Of a stretch of 8,163 nt of DNA, positions 1 through 6,419 are shown one piece after another. Where the stretch lies: contig JAQVNT010000065.1 of assembly GCA_028702975.1 (NCBI GenBank), forward strand, positions 1-8,163, given 5' to 3'. The position numbers and the translations under genes were made by a program. Below the pieces are notes generated by a model that made no database searches, was not told where the DNA came from, and saw nothing but the letters and a program-made list of their open reading frames with translations. The stretch is from Candidatus Delongbacteria bacterium (GTDB lineage: Bacteria; UBA4055). Positions within the stretch are counted from its first letter, which is position 1, and each line of letters starts with the position of its first letter.

Positions 1-353
1 ATAAAATAGGCGTAGGACTCCCGACACTGACCGATATTCTGGAGAACCTTCAGAAACCCGGGCGCGATCCGAGAGAAGAAATGTCAAAGCCGATCCTGCG
101 CAGTGATATTCTCAAGGCAGAAGATCTAAGCATAGGAATGAAGCTAAAAGGAACTGTCAGGAATATCGTGGATTTCGGCGCATTCGTTGATATTGGTATA
201 AAGCAGGACGCGCTTGTACATGTGTCTCAAATGGCGGACAGGTTCGTCAAAAATCCTCTCGATATCGTCAAAGTCGGTGATGTCGTTGATGTAACAGTAG
301 TGTCAGTCGATAAAGATAAAGGCCGTGTCGGCCTGAGCATGAAAAAAGCCTGA
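1..353 (+). CDS. tex: Tex-family S1 RNA-binding protein, C-terminal end (5' truncated)
   Basis: This is the last 116 codons of a gene that begins before the window; the frame is open from base 3, so the ATG at 81 is internal rather than a start. The first residues (KIGVGLPTLTDILENL, then KPGRDPRE) match the conserved end of the helix-hairpin-helix region of Tex proteins. They are followed by a complete S1 domain running from GMKLKGTVRNIVDFGAFVDIG to VGLSMKKA. Tex is a cytoplasmic nucleic-acid-binding protein of about 700-800 residues in other bacteria, linked to transcription and RNA handling. Only the S1 end is seen here, and the protein ends right after it, as is normal for the family. The gene converges on the response-regulator gene with three bases between the stop codons. 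I see no rho-independent terminator reading rightward. Family assignment is confident; the exact role in this organism is unknown. Confidence 0.93.
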   Translation, partial: KIGVGLPTLTDILENLQKPGRDPREEMSKPILRSDILKAEDLSIGMKLKGTVRNIVDFGAFVDIGIKQDALVHVSQMADRFVKNPLDIVKVGDVVDVTVVSVDKDKGRVGLSMKKA

Positions 354-365
354 TCTTTATTCAGG
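342..365 (-). terminator. Possible intrinsic terminator of the signalling operon
   Basis: Read on the minus strand, CCTGA and TCAGG form a 5-bp stem around a 7-base loop, followed by C and a run of six T. The regulator's stop codon lies in the loop, and the T-run lies inside the last codons of the convergent tex gene. The stem is short, so this is a weak candidate, but its position and the T-run fit the end of the operon. Confidence 0.45.
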
Positions 366-1109
366 AAAGAGCTTGTCCTTAGAATTTCTGCTGACGGGGA
401 TCTCGGTTTTATTTTTGTCCTTCATTACAGCGACGTATTTTCCGCCGAACCACTTTTTCAGTTTGTTCAAATGGTCAGAATTGATAATAAATCCTCTGTG
501 TATCCTTATGAAGTTCTGCGGCAGTTTTTCCTCAAGCGAAGCAAGAGTGTCGTTAATGATGTATTCGTTGTCGAAAGTGCAGATGGAGGTGTATTTATTG
601 TCAGCTTTAAAAAAGTAAATGTCGCTTGTATTGACGAAAATTATCTCGTCACCGATCTTTATATGGATCCTTGAAAGCTTTTCCTGTTTATTCCTGATCT
701 CGTTAAGAAGTGCCGAGATGTTTGAATCGAATTCCACTTTTTTATTGTCGCCGGAAGCGAATTTGTTAAGCTTTTCAATAGACTTAGCCAGTCTCTCTTC
801 CTCGATAGGTTTGAGAAGGTAATCTATTGAATTTGTCTCGAATGCCTTAAGAGCATATTCGTCAAAAGCGGTCGTAAAAATAACGATCGGCATATAGTCA
901 AGGTTCTGAAGCACCTCGAACCCGTTCATTCCGGGCATCTGAATATCTAAAAATATCAGGTCGGGTTTCTGTTCGTTTATCTTTGCTACAGCCTCGATCC
1001 CGTTCTCGGCTTCATCAATAACATCTATCTCGTCAAAGTGCTCAAGTTTCTTTTTCAGACCGTTCCTTGTGAGTTCTTCATCCTCAACTATGATAGTTTT
1101 ATAAAACAT
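357..1109 (-). CDS. LytTR-family response regulator
   Basis: This 250-residue protein is a two-domain regulator of the LytR/AlgR/AgrA type. The receiver domain covers about residues 3-120: acidic pair E9-D10, phosphoacceptor D55 in FLDIQMPGMNG, T79/T80, and K100 in the YLLKP motif. A linker of about 25 residues leads to a LytTR DNA-binding domain at about 145-248, recognisable by FIRIHRGFIIN and IPVSRNSKDKL. Length and order are typical and no key receiver residue is missing. It is the last gene of the operon, 9 bases after the histidine-kinase gene. Its Shine-Dalgarno overlaps the kinase stop codon, so the two are probably translationally coupled and form a cognate pair. Known LytTR regulators bind pairs of short direct repeats about two helical turns apart; the phased repeats at 4175-4223 are a candidate target. 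The regulated genes cannot be read from the sequence. Confidence 0.95.
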   Translation of the reverse strand: MFYKTIIVEDEELTRNGLKKKLEHFDEIDVIDEAENGIEAVAKINEQKPDLIFLDIQMPGMNGFEVLQNLDYMPIVIFTTAFDEYALKAFETNSIDYLLKPIEEERLAKSIEKLNKFASGDNKKVEFDSNISALLNEIRNKQEKLSRIHIKIGDEIIFVNTSDIYFFKADNKYTSICTFDNEYIINDTLASLEEKLPQNFIRIHRGFIINSDHLNKLKKWFGGKYVAVMKDKNKTEIPVSRNSKDKLFPE

Positions 1110-1113
1110 AATA

Positions 1114-1120
1114 CCTTCCT
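1114..1120 (-). promoter_or_regulatory. Ribosome binding site of the regulator gene, overlapping the kinase stop
   Basis: Minus-strand AGGAAGG sits four bases before the regulator ATG at 1109. The first A and G of the motif are the last two bases of the kinase stop TAG (1121-1119). Ribosomes ending on the kinase would therefore sit directly on the regulator's initiation site. This supports both the start choice and translational coupling. Confidence 0.8.
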
Positions 1121-2876
1121 ATATTTTTTTCGGGATACTTATTATTACCTTGAAGCCGTTCTCTTTCTCGATCTTGAAATTGTGGTCGCTGTTATAAACG
1201 AGACGCAGCCTTTCTTTTACGCTTGAAAGCCCTATGCCGTTACCTTCGGGTTTTTCTGATCCTTCCTTTGCTTCGCCGTTATCCTCAACGGTGATAGTCA
1301 CTCTTCCGGGAATATTTTCATAGGCAGAAATATTTATCATACCGCCTTCGAGTTTGTTAGAGAGACCGTGTTTTATGCTGTTCTCAACCAGCGGCTGGAT
1401 CAGAAGGGGAGGTATAAGCATATTAGATAATGTTTCAGGTATATCGATCTGATATTCGAGTCTTCTGCCGAACCTGATCTTCTCGATCTCAAGATATTTT
1501 CTTATCATCATTATCTCTTCTTCAAGCTTAACGAACTCGTTTTTTGAAGTTCTCAAAGTATATCGCAAAAGTCCCGAGATATTCTGAAGCATTTTCTTAG
1601 CCGATGAGGGATCAAGATTTATAAGTTCTGAGATTGAGCTTATTGAATTGAACAGAAAGTGAGGGTTTATGTTGAACTGCAAAGATGAAAGTTCCGCTCT
1701 TACCCTTCTCTCCTCAAGGCGGAGCTCATTGATCTTTTTCTGTTTAAGTTTCCTGTAGAAAAAAAAGTAGGTAATTGAGAAAATAACGAAGAAAACAGCA
1801 CCGTAAATATATTTCTTGTTTCTTTCTTGCTCAAGTTTCAGATTAAGAAGTTCCTTATCCATTTCGTTCTTGGATATTTCGTAATCGATCTCAATTTTGG
1901 ATATGGGAGCGTTAAGTGAATCGTTCTGTGTCGTAAATGAGTTCAAAAGCATATAATAATTATTGGCGTTCTTGAAATCCTTGAGCAGATTATAAAGCCC
2001 GTACAGCCCCATATAATTCTCGCGGATCATATCGTCATTCTTGGTCTCCACAGATATCTCGAGACTTTTGTTCAGATAGTCAAGAGCCTTAGAATAGTCA
2101 CCGAAGACTTTGTGCATTGACGCGAGATTGAAATAAACGATCGAGAGACCGGAATGGACATTGTGCTCCTCGTATATTTTTTCAGCCTTTTTGTAGTTTT
2201 CGAAAGCTGTCTGGAAATTACCCATCATTTCGTTAAGGTCGCCGATCGCGTTGTAGCAGTTGCCGGCAAAATAATTGTTATCGCTTTTTTCAGAGAGTTC
2301 CAGCGATCTGTATGTGTATTCAAGGGCTTTCGAGTAGTCGAACTTTCCTCTTACGCCTATAGCCATAAAATAATATGCTCTGGAGAGTATATGTTCGTTA
2401 CCGGTCACATCAGCTATTCTGGCGGCTTCGGTAGCGTATTCGAGCGATCTGTCAAAATTCTTCGAGTTCAGGCACACATCTGACATCTTCAGGTAATTCG
2501 ACGCCAGTTCTTCCTGCCGGTCCTCTTTTTTTAAAATATCAGCTTTCTTTGTGTAGTAATCCAGAGCTTCAGAATAGTTACCCGATACGAAATAGATATC
2601 TCCCAGAATTTCATATGATCTTATCAGTCCTTTCGAATAATCAAGTTCGATCGAAATGTCTCTTGCCCGGAGAAGAAATTTCAGGCCTGTTTTAATATCA
2701 TTATAATGGTCTATGTGATAGCCTGCGAGATTTATGAAAGCGTCAGCTTTTTCAGTTCCTTCTGAAAACTCCGCAGCCTGATCAATAAAGTTTATTTTGT
2801 AAGGGAACTTATACTTGTTCTGGGCAGAGACAAAAAACAACGGGATCAGTATGAGAACCGCCAGCATTTTATTCAT
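1119..2876 (-). CDS. TPR-containing LytS-type sensor histidine kinase
   Basis: I place the start at the ATG at 2876 (585 residues). A GGAGG lies six bases upstream, and the protein then begins with a clean signal peptide, MNKMLAVLILIPLFFVSAQ. An ATG at 2900 would add eight residues but has no Shine-Dalgarno. After the signal peptide come about seven tetratricopeptide repeats (about residues 45-314), for example DYSKALEYTYRSLELSE and DYSKALDYLNKSLEIS. One membrane segment follows (about 355-374, IYGAVFFVIFSITYFFF), then a charged, probably coiled-coil linker. The catalytic half is of the His_kinase/LytS type: phosphoacceptor H406 in NPHFLFNS, N box PLVENSIKHG, an EDNG motif, and the ATP-binding GNGIGLSSVKERL. 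The TPR sensor should therefore be periplasmic and the kinase cytoplasmic. The gene overlaps the upstream lipoprotein gene by 8 bases and precedes its regulator by 9. It is the likely phosphodonor of the LytTR regulator; the signal is unknown. Confidence 0.93.
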   Translation of the reverse strand: MNKMLAVLILIPLFFVSAQNKYKFPYKINFIDQAAEFSEGTEKADAFINLAGYHIDHYNDIKTGLKFLLRARDISIELDYSKGLIRSYEILGDIYFVSGNYSEALDYYTKKADILKKEDRQEELASNYLKMSDVCLNSKNFDRSLEYATEAARIADVTGNEHILSRAYYFMAIGVRGKFDYSKALEYTYRSLELSEKSDNNYFAGNCYNAIGDLNEMMGNFQTAFENYKKAEKIYEEHNVHSGLSIVYFNLASMHKVFGDYSKALDYLNKSLEISVETKNDDMIRENYMGLYGLYNLLKDFKNANNYYMLLNSFTTQNDSLNAPISKIEIDYEISKNEMDKELLNLKLEQERNKKYIYGAVFFVIFSITYFFFYRKLKQKKINELRLEERRVRAELSSLQFNINPHFLFNSISSISELINLDPSSAKKMLQNISGLLRYTLRTSKNEFVKLEEEIMMIRKYLEIEKIRFGRRLEYQIDIPETLSNMLIPPLLIQPLVENSIKHGLSNKLEGGMINISAYENIPGRVTITVEDNGEAKEGSEKPEGNGIGLSSVKERLRLVYNSDHNFKIEKENGFKVIISIPKKI

Positions 2877-3966
2877 TTTCAGCCTCCGGAGTAAACTCAT
2901 ATGCGGATATACTTGATCCGAAAGGTCTTATAATATAAAGTACATCATTTTTTATGATCTCAACGCCAATTCTGTGAGTGTCGCCGATCTTTTTTGTCGA
3001 TCTGTATTTTCCGTCACTTCCGAAAATGTCATATATGGCAAAATTCAGGCCGTAAAGATCAGTGTTCGAAGCTCTTCTTACCCAGAGATTCCCAATATCG
3101 TCAGTCTGCATTAATTCTATGAATGTCTTGTATTCATTGGGGAAATAAAACGGGAGTTTAAATCTTTTTGCTGTTTCTTTTCGGTAATCGGCTTCTTTTT
3201 CAGACATTCTGACGGGAGGGAGTTCGTTATTAATTATGAATTTCAATTTCATATCCGTATCGAATGCGTATATCTTATAGACCTGATCGGAACTGTAACC
3301 TACATAAACCGTGTTGCTTTTACTGTCAACGGCATATGGGAAAACAGGTATCTCAAAATCGATATTTCCTGAAAAGTAAGAATCAAAAATACTGCTTATC
3401 ACTTTTATCTCGTTCAGCTTCTTATCAACGGTCTTCAGGCTGAATTCAGTAAAAAGTTCGCTTTTGTCCGTAAGGCTTTTTCTGAAAAGTCCTATGTATT
3501 GGTCATTTGAAAGCGGTGTAAGTTCGACCGGGATATGCTGCGGAAGATCATATTCAGAAATTATTTTACCTGACATGTCAGCTTTTTTAATAGTGTTGTC
3601 TCTTGACAGTCTTATGATCGCGGTGTCTCCCAGAACGGTAAAGAAATAAACAGGTTTCTCAAAATTCAGCCTGTCGATGAAATTTCCTTTTCTGTCGAAT
3701 TTATTAATGAATTCAGAATCATATTGGACAACAAAAAGATCGTCATTTTTGTCGAACTTAATATCTATGGGGTGAGTCACCTGACTGCTGTCTATCCTGA
3801 ATATTTCCTTTAATTTAATTTCTGAAGGTTCTGCAAAATTGCGGTTCGTTATGACAGGTACTTTTACTTTCGGATCCTCAATTCCGCACGACGACAAGAA
3901 TATTATTAAAACGAGAGAAAGCAGGCTTTTGAACAGCTTTGTGCAGATACTTCTTTGAGACATCAT
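2869..3966 (-). CDS. Six-bladed-propeller-like lipoprotein, first gene of the signalling operon
   Basis: The protein carries a lipoprotein signal: KLFK, a hydrophobic stretch SLLSLVLIIFL, and the lipobox LSSC, so it should be lipid-anchored on the periplasmic side or the outer membrane. I place the start at the ATG at 3966 (365 residues, lipidated C27) or the adjacent ATG at 3963. The frame stays open to an ATG at 4107, but that start would put a hydrophilic extension of 47 residues before the signal peptide, which is unusual. The mature part has repeated short beta-strand patterns, such as THPIDIKFDKNDDLFVVQ, FINKFDRKGNFIDRL and MQTDDIGNLWVRR. These resemble NHL-like or six-bladed beta-propeller proteins common in Bacteroidetes-like genomes. 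No catalytic motif is visible. Its 3' end overlaps the kinase start by 8 bases, so it is probably an accessory or ligand-sensing partner of the TPR kinase; that role is inferred from context only. Fold assignment is moderate, lipoprotein assignment strong. Confidence 0.8.
   Translation of the reverse strand: MMSQRSICTKLFKSLLSLVLIIFLSSCGIEDPKVKVPVITNRNFAEPSEIKLKEIFRIDSSQVTHPIDIKFDKNDDLFVVQYDSEFINKFDRKGNFIDRLNFEKPVYFFTVLGDTAIIRLSRDNTIKKADMSGKIISEYDLPQHIPVELTPLSNDQYIGLFRKSLTDKSELFTEFSLKTVDKKLNEIKVISSIFDSYFSGNIDFEIPVFPYAVDSKSNTVYVGYSSDQVYKIYAFDTDMKLKFIINNELPPVRMSEKEADYRKETAKRFKLPFYFPNEYKTFIELMQTDDIGNLWVRRASNTDLYGLNFAIYDIFGSDGKYRSTKKIGDTHRIGVEIIKNDVLYIIRPFGSSISAYEFTPEAENE
2883..2887 (-). promoter_or_regulatory. 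Ribosome binding site that sets the kinase start
   Basis: Minus-strand GGAGG lies six bases before the ATG at 2876 and inside the 3' end of the upstream lipoprotein gene. It is the best Shine-Dalgarno in the area and selects the internal ATG over the one at 2900. The start overlaps the lipoprotein stop codon (2871-2869), indicating coupled translation. Confidence 0.8.
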
Positions 3967-4136
3967 TTCCGTCGGCGATCCGCAGCTTTGGTCTAAACTT
4001 TCAGGCTGCATGAAATCTTTACGGTGTACGAATAATTTCCCCAGATTGAGATAATCACAGTTTTCAGACCGTTTTTCGCATGAGGATATTTTGTTTGCAG
4101 ATCTCATTTTCTTCTTTTTCCATTTAATCCGTTTGT

Positions 4137-4168
4137 ATTATAATGAAAAATTAACCTTTTATCATCAA
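4137..4168 (-). promoter_or_regulatory. Probable promoter of the propeller/kinase/regulator operon
   Basis: On the minus strand a perfect TATAAT lies at 4142-4137, predicting a start of transcription near 4130. The best -35-like hexamer, TTGATG at 4168-4163, is 20 bases away, longer than the usual 16-18; no good hexamer exists at 17. A strong -10 with a poor -35 fits an activator-dependent promoter. The phased repeats lie just upstream. The ATG at 4107 would be about 23 bases into the transcript and the preferred start at 3966 about 165 bases in. Confidence 0.5.
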
Positions 4169-4174
4169 AAATAT

Positions 4175-4223
4175 GACGAAACATCGATATGTTCGGACGA
4201 AATAAATATTTGACGCAGCGAAA
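4175..4223 (-). repeat. Three 21-bp-phased direct repeats, candidate regulator-binding array
   Basis: On the plus strand GACGAAA occurs at 4175-4181 and again at 4196-4202, and AGCGAAA at 4217-4223. The shared CGAAA cores are spaced at exactly 21 bp, two turns of B-DNA. The array occupies most of the gap between the transporter stop codon (4224-4226) and the operon promoter, at roughly -45 to -93 from the predicted transcription start. That is a usual activator position. The operon encodes a LytTR regulator, a family known to bind direct repeats with about this period. The repeat itself does not obviously match the published LytTR consensus, so the link is inference. Confidence 0.5.
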
Positions 4224-5150
4224 TCACATTATCTGGAAAGTTTTTTTTCTAAAAACTCCCTTAAGCTGTGACATGACAATTCCGGAAAGCACAACAGCTA
4301 TGCCGGTGATCTTCCTCGCATCGAACTGTTCACTTAAAATGAAATATGAAAGGACTGCCGTGAAAACAGGTATAAGATTTGTGAATACATTTGTTTTTGA
4401 GATGCCGAGTTCTCTGATAGGTTTTATAATAAGCACAAAAGAAAGTACTGAAGCGAACAGCGACATCGAGATCAAAGTGACTATAAGTGTAGAAAATGAG
4501 TTATTCTCAACTGAGATCACGATCTTTCCTGCAAGTCCGGAATAATCGATGAACAGAAATAGCGGAAGGAAAAGGAATGTTCCGAAGATGCTCTGATATT
4601 TGGTGATAGTCAAGGAAGAATAGTCCGCTGAGAGTTTTTTTACAGATATACCGTAGCCGACCGCGCCCATAACTGCAACGCAGAGTAAGACGACTCCCTT
4701 AATCGTAAAATCTGATCCCGCGCTCGGATTGACCAGTATAAGTATGACGCCGAAGAATGACAGAATGAGTCCGGCGATGTTAAAAATGTTCAATTTCTCG
4801 TTAAGGATCTTAAAAGCAAAAACAGGTGTCATTACGGGTATAAGAGATATTATAACCGAAGCGATGGTAGGTGACACATAAAGCATTCCGTAGGATTCGC
4901 CGAGAAAGTATATGAAAGGTTCGAAGAAAGCAAGTACGAAGAGTTTAAGGAAATCTTTGCCGGCCAGTTTTTCTTTTGATCTGAAAATGTATTTAGTGAA
5001 GAATATAAGCAGGAGTGAAGCTATTACGAGCCTGAAAAATATCACAGAGACGGGGTCTATTATATCCAGAACTATCTTATACCAGATAAATGTCAGTGCC
5101 CAGAATACCATCGGCAGAACGGCGCAGGAATAAAGAACGAATTTTTTCAT
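4224..5150 (-). CDS. EamA/DMT-superfamily transporter (ten membrane helices)
   Basis: This is a 308-residue, strongly hydrophobic protein with two EamA repeats, about residues 10-140 and 152-295. The conserved repeat ends are visible: PVMTPVFAFKILNEKLNIFN with the following helix FFGVILIL, and PVFTAVLSYFILSEQFDARK with GIAVVLSGIVM. The pattern fits ten transmembrane helices in the inner membrane, and the length is typical. Members export or import small metabolites such as amino acids or nucleotide precursors; nothing here reveals the substrate. The ATG at 5150 is the only reasonable start, but its Shine-Dalgarno is poor (AGGA 13 bases upstream). The GAPDH terminator lies directly upstream, so the gene is either driven by an AT-rich promoter inside that 70-base gap or by read-through. 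It is followed by the repeat array of the signalling operon on the same strand, with no clear terminator of its own. Confidence 0.9.
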   Translation of the reverse strand: MKKFVLYSCAVLPMVFWALTFIWYKIVLDIIDPVSVIFFRLVIASLLLIFFTKYIFRSKEKLAGKDFLKLFVLAFFEPFIYFLGESYGMLYVSPTIASVIISLIPVMTPVFAFKILNEKLNIFNIAGLILSFFGVILILVNPSAGSDFTIKGVVLLCVAVMGAVGYGISVKKLSADYSSLTITKYQSIFGTFLFLPLFLFIDYSGLAGKIVISVENNSFSTLIVTLISMSLFASVLSFVLIIKPIRELGISKTNVFTNLIPVFTAVLSYFILSEQFDARKITGIAVVLSGIVMSQLKGVFRKKTFQIM

Positions 5151-5175
5151 AATGGAGTCAGTATCCTATAATAAA

Positions 5176-5204
5176 CAAAAAAGGGCAGAGCTTATGCCTG
5201 CCCT
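5176..5204 (-). terminator. Intrinsic terminator after GAPDH
   Basis: On the minus strand AGGGCAG and CTGCCCT form a perfect 7-bp GC-rich stem around a 9-base loop, followed immediately by a T-run. It starts 20 bases after the GAPDH stop codon and ends before the transporter start. It is the clearest terminator in the window and separates the two genes into different transcription units, apart from read-through. Confidence 0.88.
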
Positions 5205-5223
5205 GAAATACAAAACACTATAT

Positions 5224-6231
5224 TTATAGTTTTGCTACTTTTTCCAGAAGATCGACCACCCTGTTCGAATAGCCGAATTCGTTGTCGTACCATGAGACTA
5301 TCTTGATGAAATTACCCCCGAGAACCTTTGTCAGTCCGGCGTCGAAGATCGACGAATGCGGGTTGCCTACGATATCCACGCTCACAATAGGATCTGTGCA
5401 GTATTCTATAATACCCTTCATTGCACCTTCTGAAGCTTCTTTTACGGCTGCGTTTATTTCTTCAACGGATACACTGCGAGACAACTCGCAGGTCAGATCG
5501 ACAACCGATCCGTCGGGCGTGGGGACGCGCATTGCGAATCCGTCGAGTTTGCCTTTGAGTTCCGGAACCACGAGACCGACGGCCTTAGCTGCGCCGGTGC
5601 TGGTCGGGATGATCGATACCGCGGCAGAGCGTGCTCTGCGCAGGTCTTTATGGGGCGCGTCAAGAATGATCTGGTCATTCGTGTAAGAGTGTATCGTGTT
5701 CATCAGTCCACGGACGATCCCGAATTTGTCGTTCAGGACTTTTGCGACAGGCGCAAGACAGTTGGTAGTACATGATGCGTTCGAAACGAACTGCATATCC
5801 TTGGTCAGAACATGATCGTTCACTCCCAGAACTACGGTCGCATCGACATCGTCGGCTTTATCGGCCGGGACTGTAAGAATGACCTTTTTAGCGCCCGCTT
5901 TAATGTGTTTGCCCATTTTTTCTCTGTTTCGGAAAACGCCTGTTGCCTCTATCACATAATCCGCTCCCAGTTCTGCCCACGGCAACGCTTCAGGGTCTCT
6001 TTCAGAATGGATCCTTATAGCCCTGCCGTCAACTATCAGCATATCTCCTTCAGCCTTAACATCTCCTTTGAATTTTCCGTGTACGGAATCATATTTCAAC
6101 AGGTGGGCAAGGGTCGATGCGTTCGTCAGGTCATTGATCCCTACGACTTCGATCCCTTCTCTTTCGTGAATAATCCTGAATACCACTCTGCCGATCCTTC
6201 CGAAACCGTTTATCGCAACTTTTATAGACAT
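5224..6231 (-). CDS. gap: Glyceraldehyde-3-phosphate dehydrogenase, type I
   Basis: The enzyme oxidises and phosphorylates glyceraldehyde-3-phosphate to 1,3-bisphosphoglycerate in glycolysis (reversible in gluconeogenesis), as a cytoplasmic homotetramer. The N-terminal Rossmann motif INGFGRIGR is followed by INDLT, whose Asp (D34) is the residue that usually favours NAD over NADP. The catalytic motif NASCTTNC holds C154, with H181 in TIHSYT as its partner. HKDLRRAR, IPTSTGAAKAVG, PTPDGSVVDLT and SWYDNEFGYSNRV are all intact. I start it at the ATG at 6231 (335 residues), because AAAAGGGG lies six bases upstream. An in-frame TTG at 6237 touches that Shine-Dalgarno and cannot use it. It has its own promoter and a strong terminator, so it is probably monocistronic. 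Start context and complete motifs suggest a well-expressed housekeeping gene. Confidence 0.97.
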   Translation of the reverse strand: MSIKVAINGFGRIGRVVFRIIHEREGIEVVGINDLTNASTLAHLLKYDSVHGKFKGDVKAEGDMLIVDGRAIRIHSERDPEALPWAELGADYVIEATGVFRNREKMGKHIKAGAKKVILTVPADKADDVDATVVLGVNDHVLTKDMQFVSNASCTTNCLAPVAKVLNDKFGIVRGLMNTIHSYTNDQIILDAPHKDLRRARSAAVSIIPTSTGAAKAVGLVVPELKGKLDGFAMRVPTPDGSVVDLTCELSRSVSVEEINAAVKEASEGAMKGIIEYCTDPIVSVDIVGNPHSSIFDAGLTKVLGGNFIKIVSWYDNEFGYSNRVVDLLEKVAKL

Positions 6232-6237
6232 TTTCAA

Positions 6238-6245
6238 CCCCTTTT
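6238..6245 (-). promoter_or_regulatory. Ribosome binding site that sets the GAPDH start
   Basis: Minus-strand AAAAGGGG is six bases before the ATG at 6231 and directly adjacent to the in-frame TTG at 6237. The spacing favours the ATG and removes two residues from the longest possible reading frame. Confidence 0.8.
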
Positions 6246-6269
6246 GCTTGTTTTATTATTTGTTGAGAA

Positions 6270-6296
6270 ATTATGTTTAAAAATTCTTTAAGTCAA
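6270..6296 (-). promoter_or_regulatory. Probable GAPDH promoter
   Basis: On the minus strand TTGACT (5 of 6 to the -35 consensus) lies at 6296-6291 and CATAAT (5 of 6 to -10) at 6275-6270, 15 bases apart. The spacing is slightly short; an overlapping TAATTT at 17 bases is the alternative -10. The predicted transcript starts about 30 bases before the GAPDH ATG, in an AT-rich stretch. Confidence 0.55.
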
Positions 6297-6320
6297 GAAA
6301 TTTATTTGCGGATTTATTCA

Positions 6321-6344
6321 TGACTGCCTGACTGTTTCACTGTT
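6321..6344. repeat. Short tandem repeat, three 8-bp units, in the divergent intergenic region
   Basis: Three imperfect units TGACTGCC, TGACTGTT and TCACTGTT follow each other, placing ACTG every 8 bases. They lie between the GAPDH promoter and kdsA in the divergent 188-bp gap. No function can be read from them. The rest of that gap holds an AT-rich kdsA leader; weak -10-like boxes such as TAATAAT occur near 6394-6400, but none has a convincing -35. Confidence 0.35.
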
Positions 6345-6419
6345 CAGATTTTGATTGTTATTTGCAGGTAATAATGTTATCTTTCAAGAGCTTTAATAAT
6401 CTTAGGGTGCAGAGAATCT

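Noticed and set aside
321..333. GGCC-GTGTC-GGCC hairpin as a tex terminator
   Set aside because: It is a 4-bp stem inside the coding sequence with no following T-run on the plus strand.
81..353. A separate small S1-domain protein of 90 residues starting at the ATG at 81
   Set aside because: The frame continues upstream to the window edge with the conserved Tex sequence before the S1 domain, so this ATG is internal to tex.
2877..2900. Upstream ATG at 2900 as the kinase start
   Set aside because: It lacks a Shine-Dalgarno, would put eight basic/hydrophobic residues before a complete signal peptide, and would place the GGAGG inside the gene.
4180..4193. Inverted repeat AACAT-CGAT-ATGTT considered as a terminator for the EamA gene
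   Set aside because: The stem is only 5 AT-rich pairs with no directly adjacent T-run. It overlaps the phased direct repeats, which explain the region better.
6232..6237. TTG at 6237 as the GAPDH start
   Set aside because: The Shine-Dalgarno touches this codon, leaving no spacer; the ATG at 6231 has ideal spacing and matches the family's usual N-terminus.
5282..6291. Plus-strand open frames opposite GAPDH (5282-5686 and 5812-6291)
   Set aside because: GAPDH on the other strand is complete and highly conserved; these frames show no family features and are antisense shadows.
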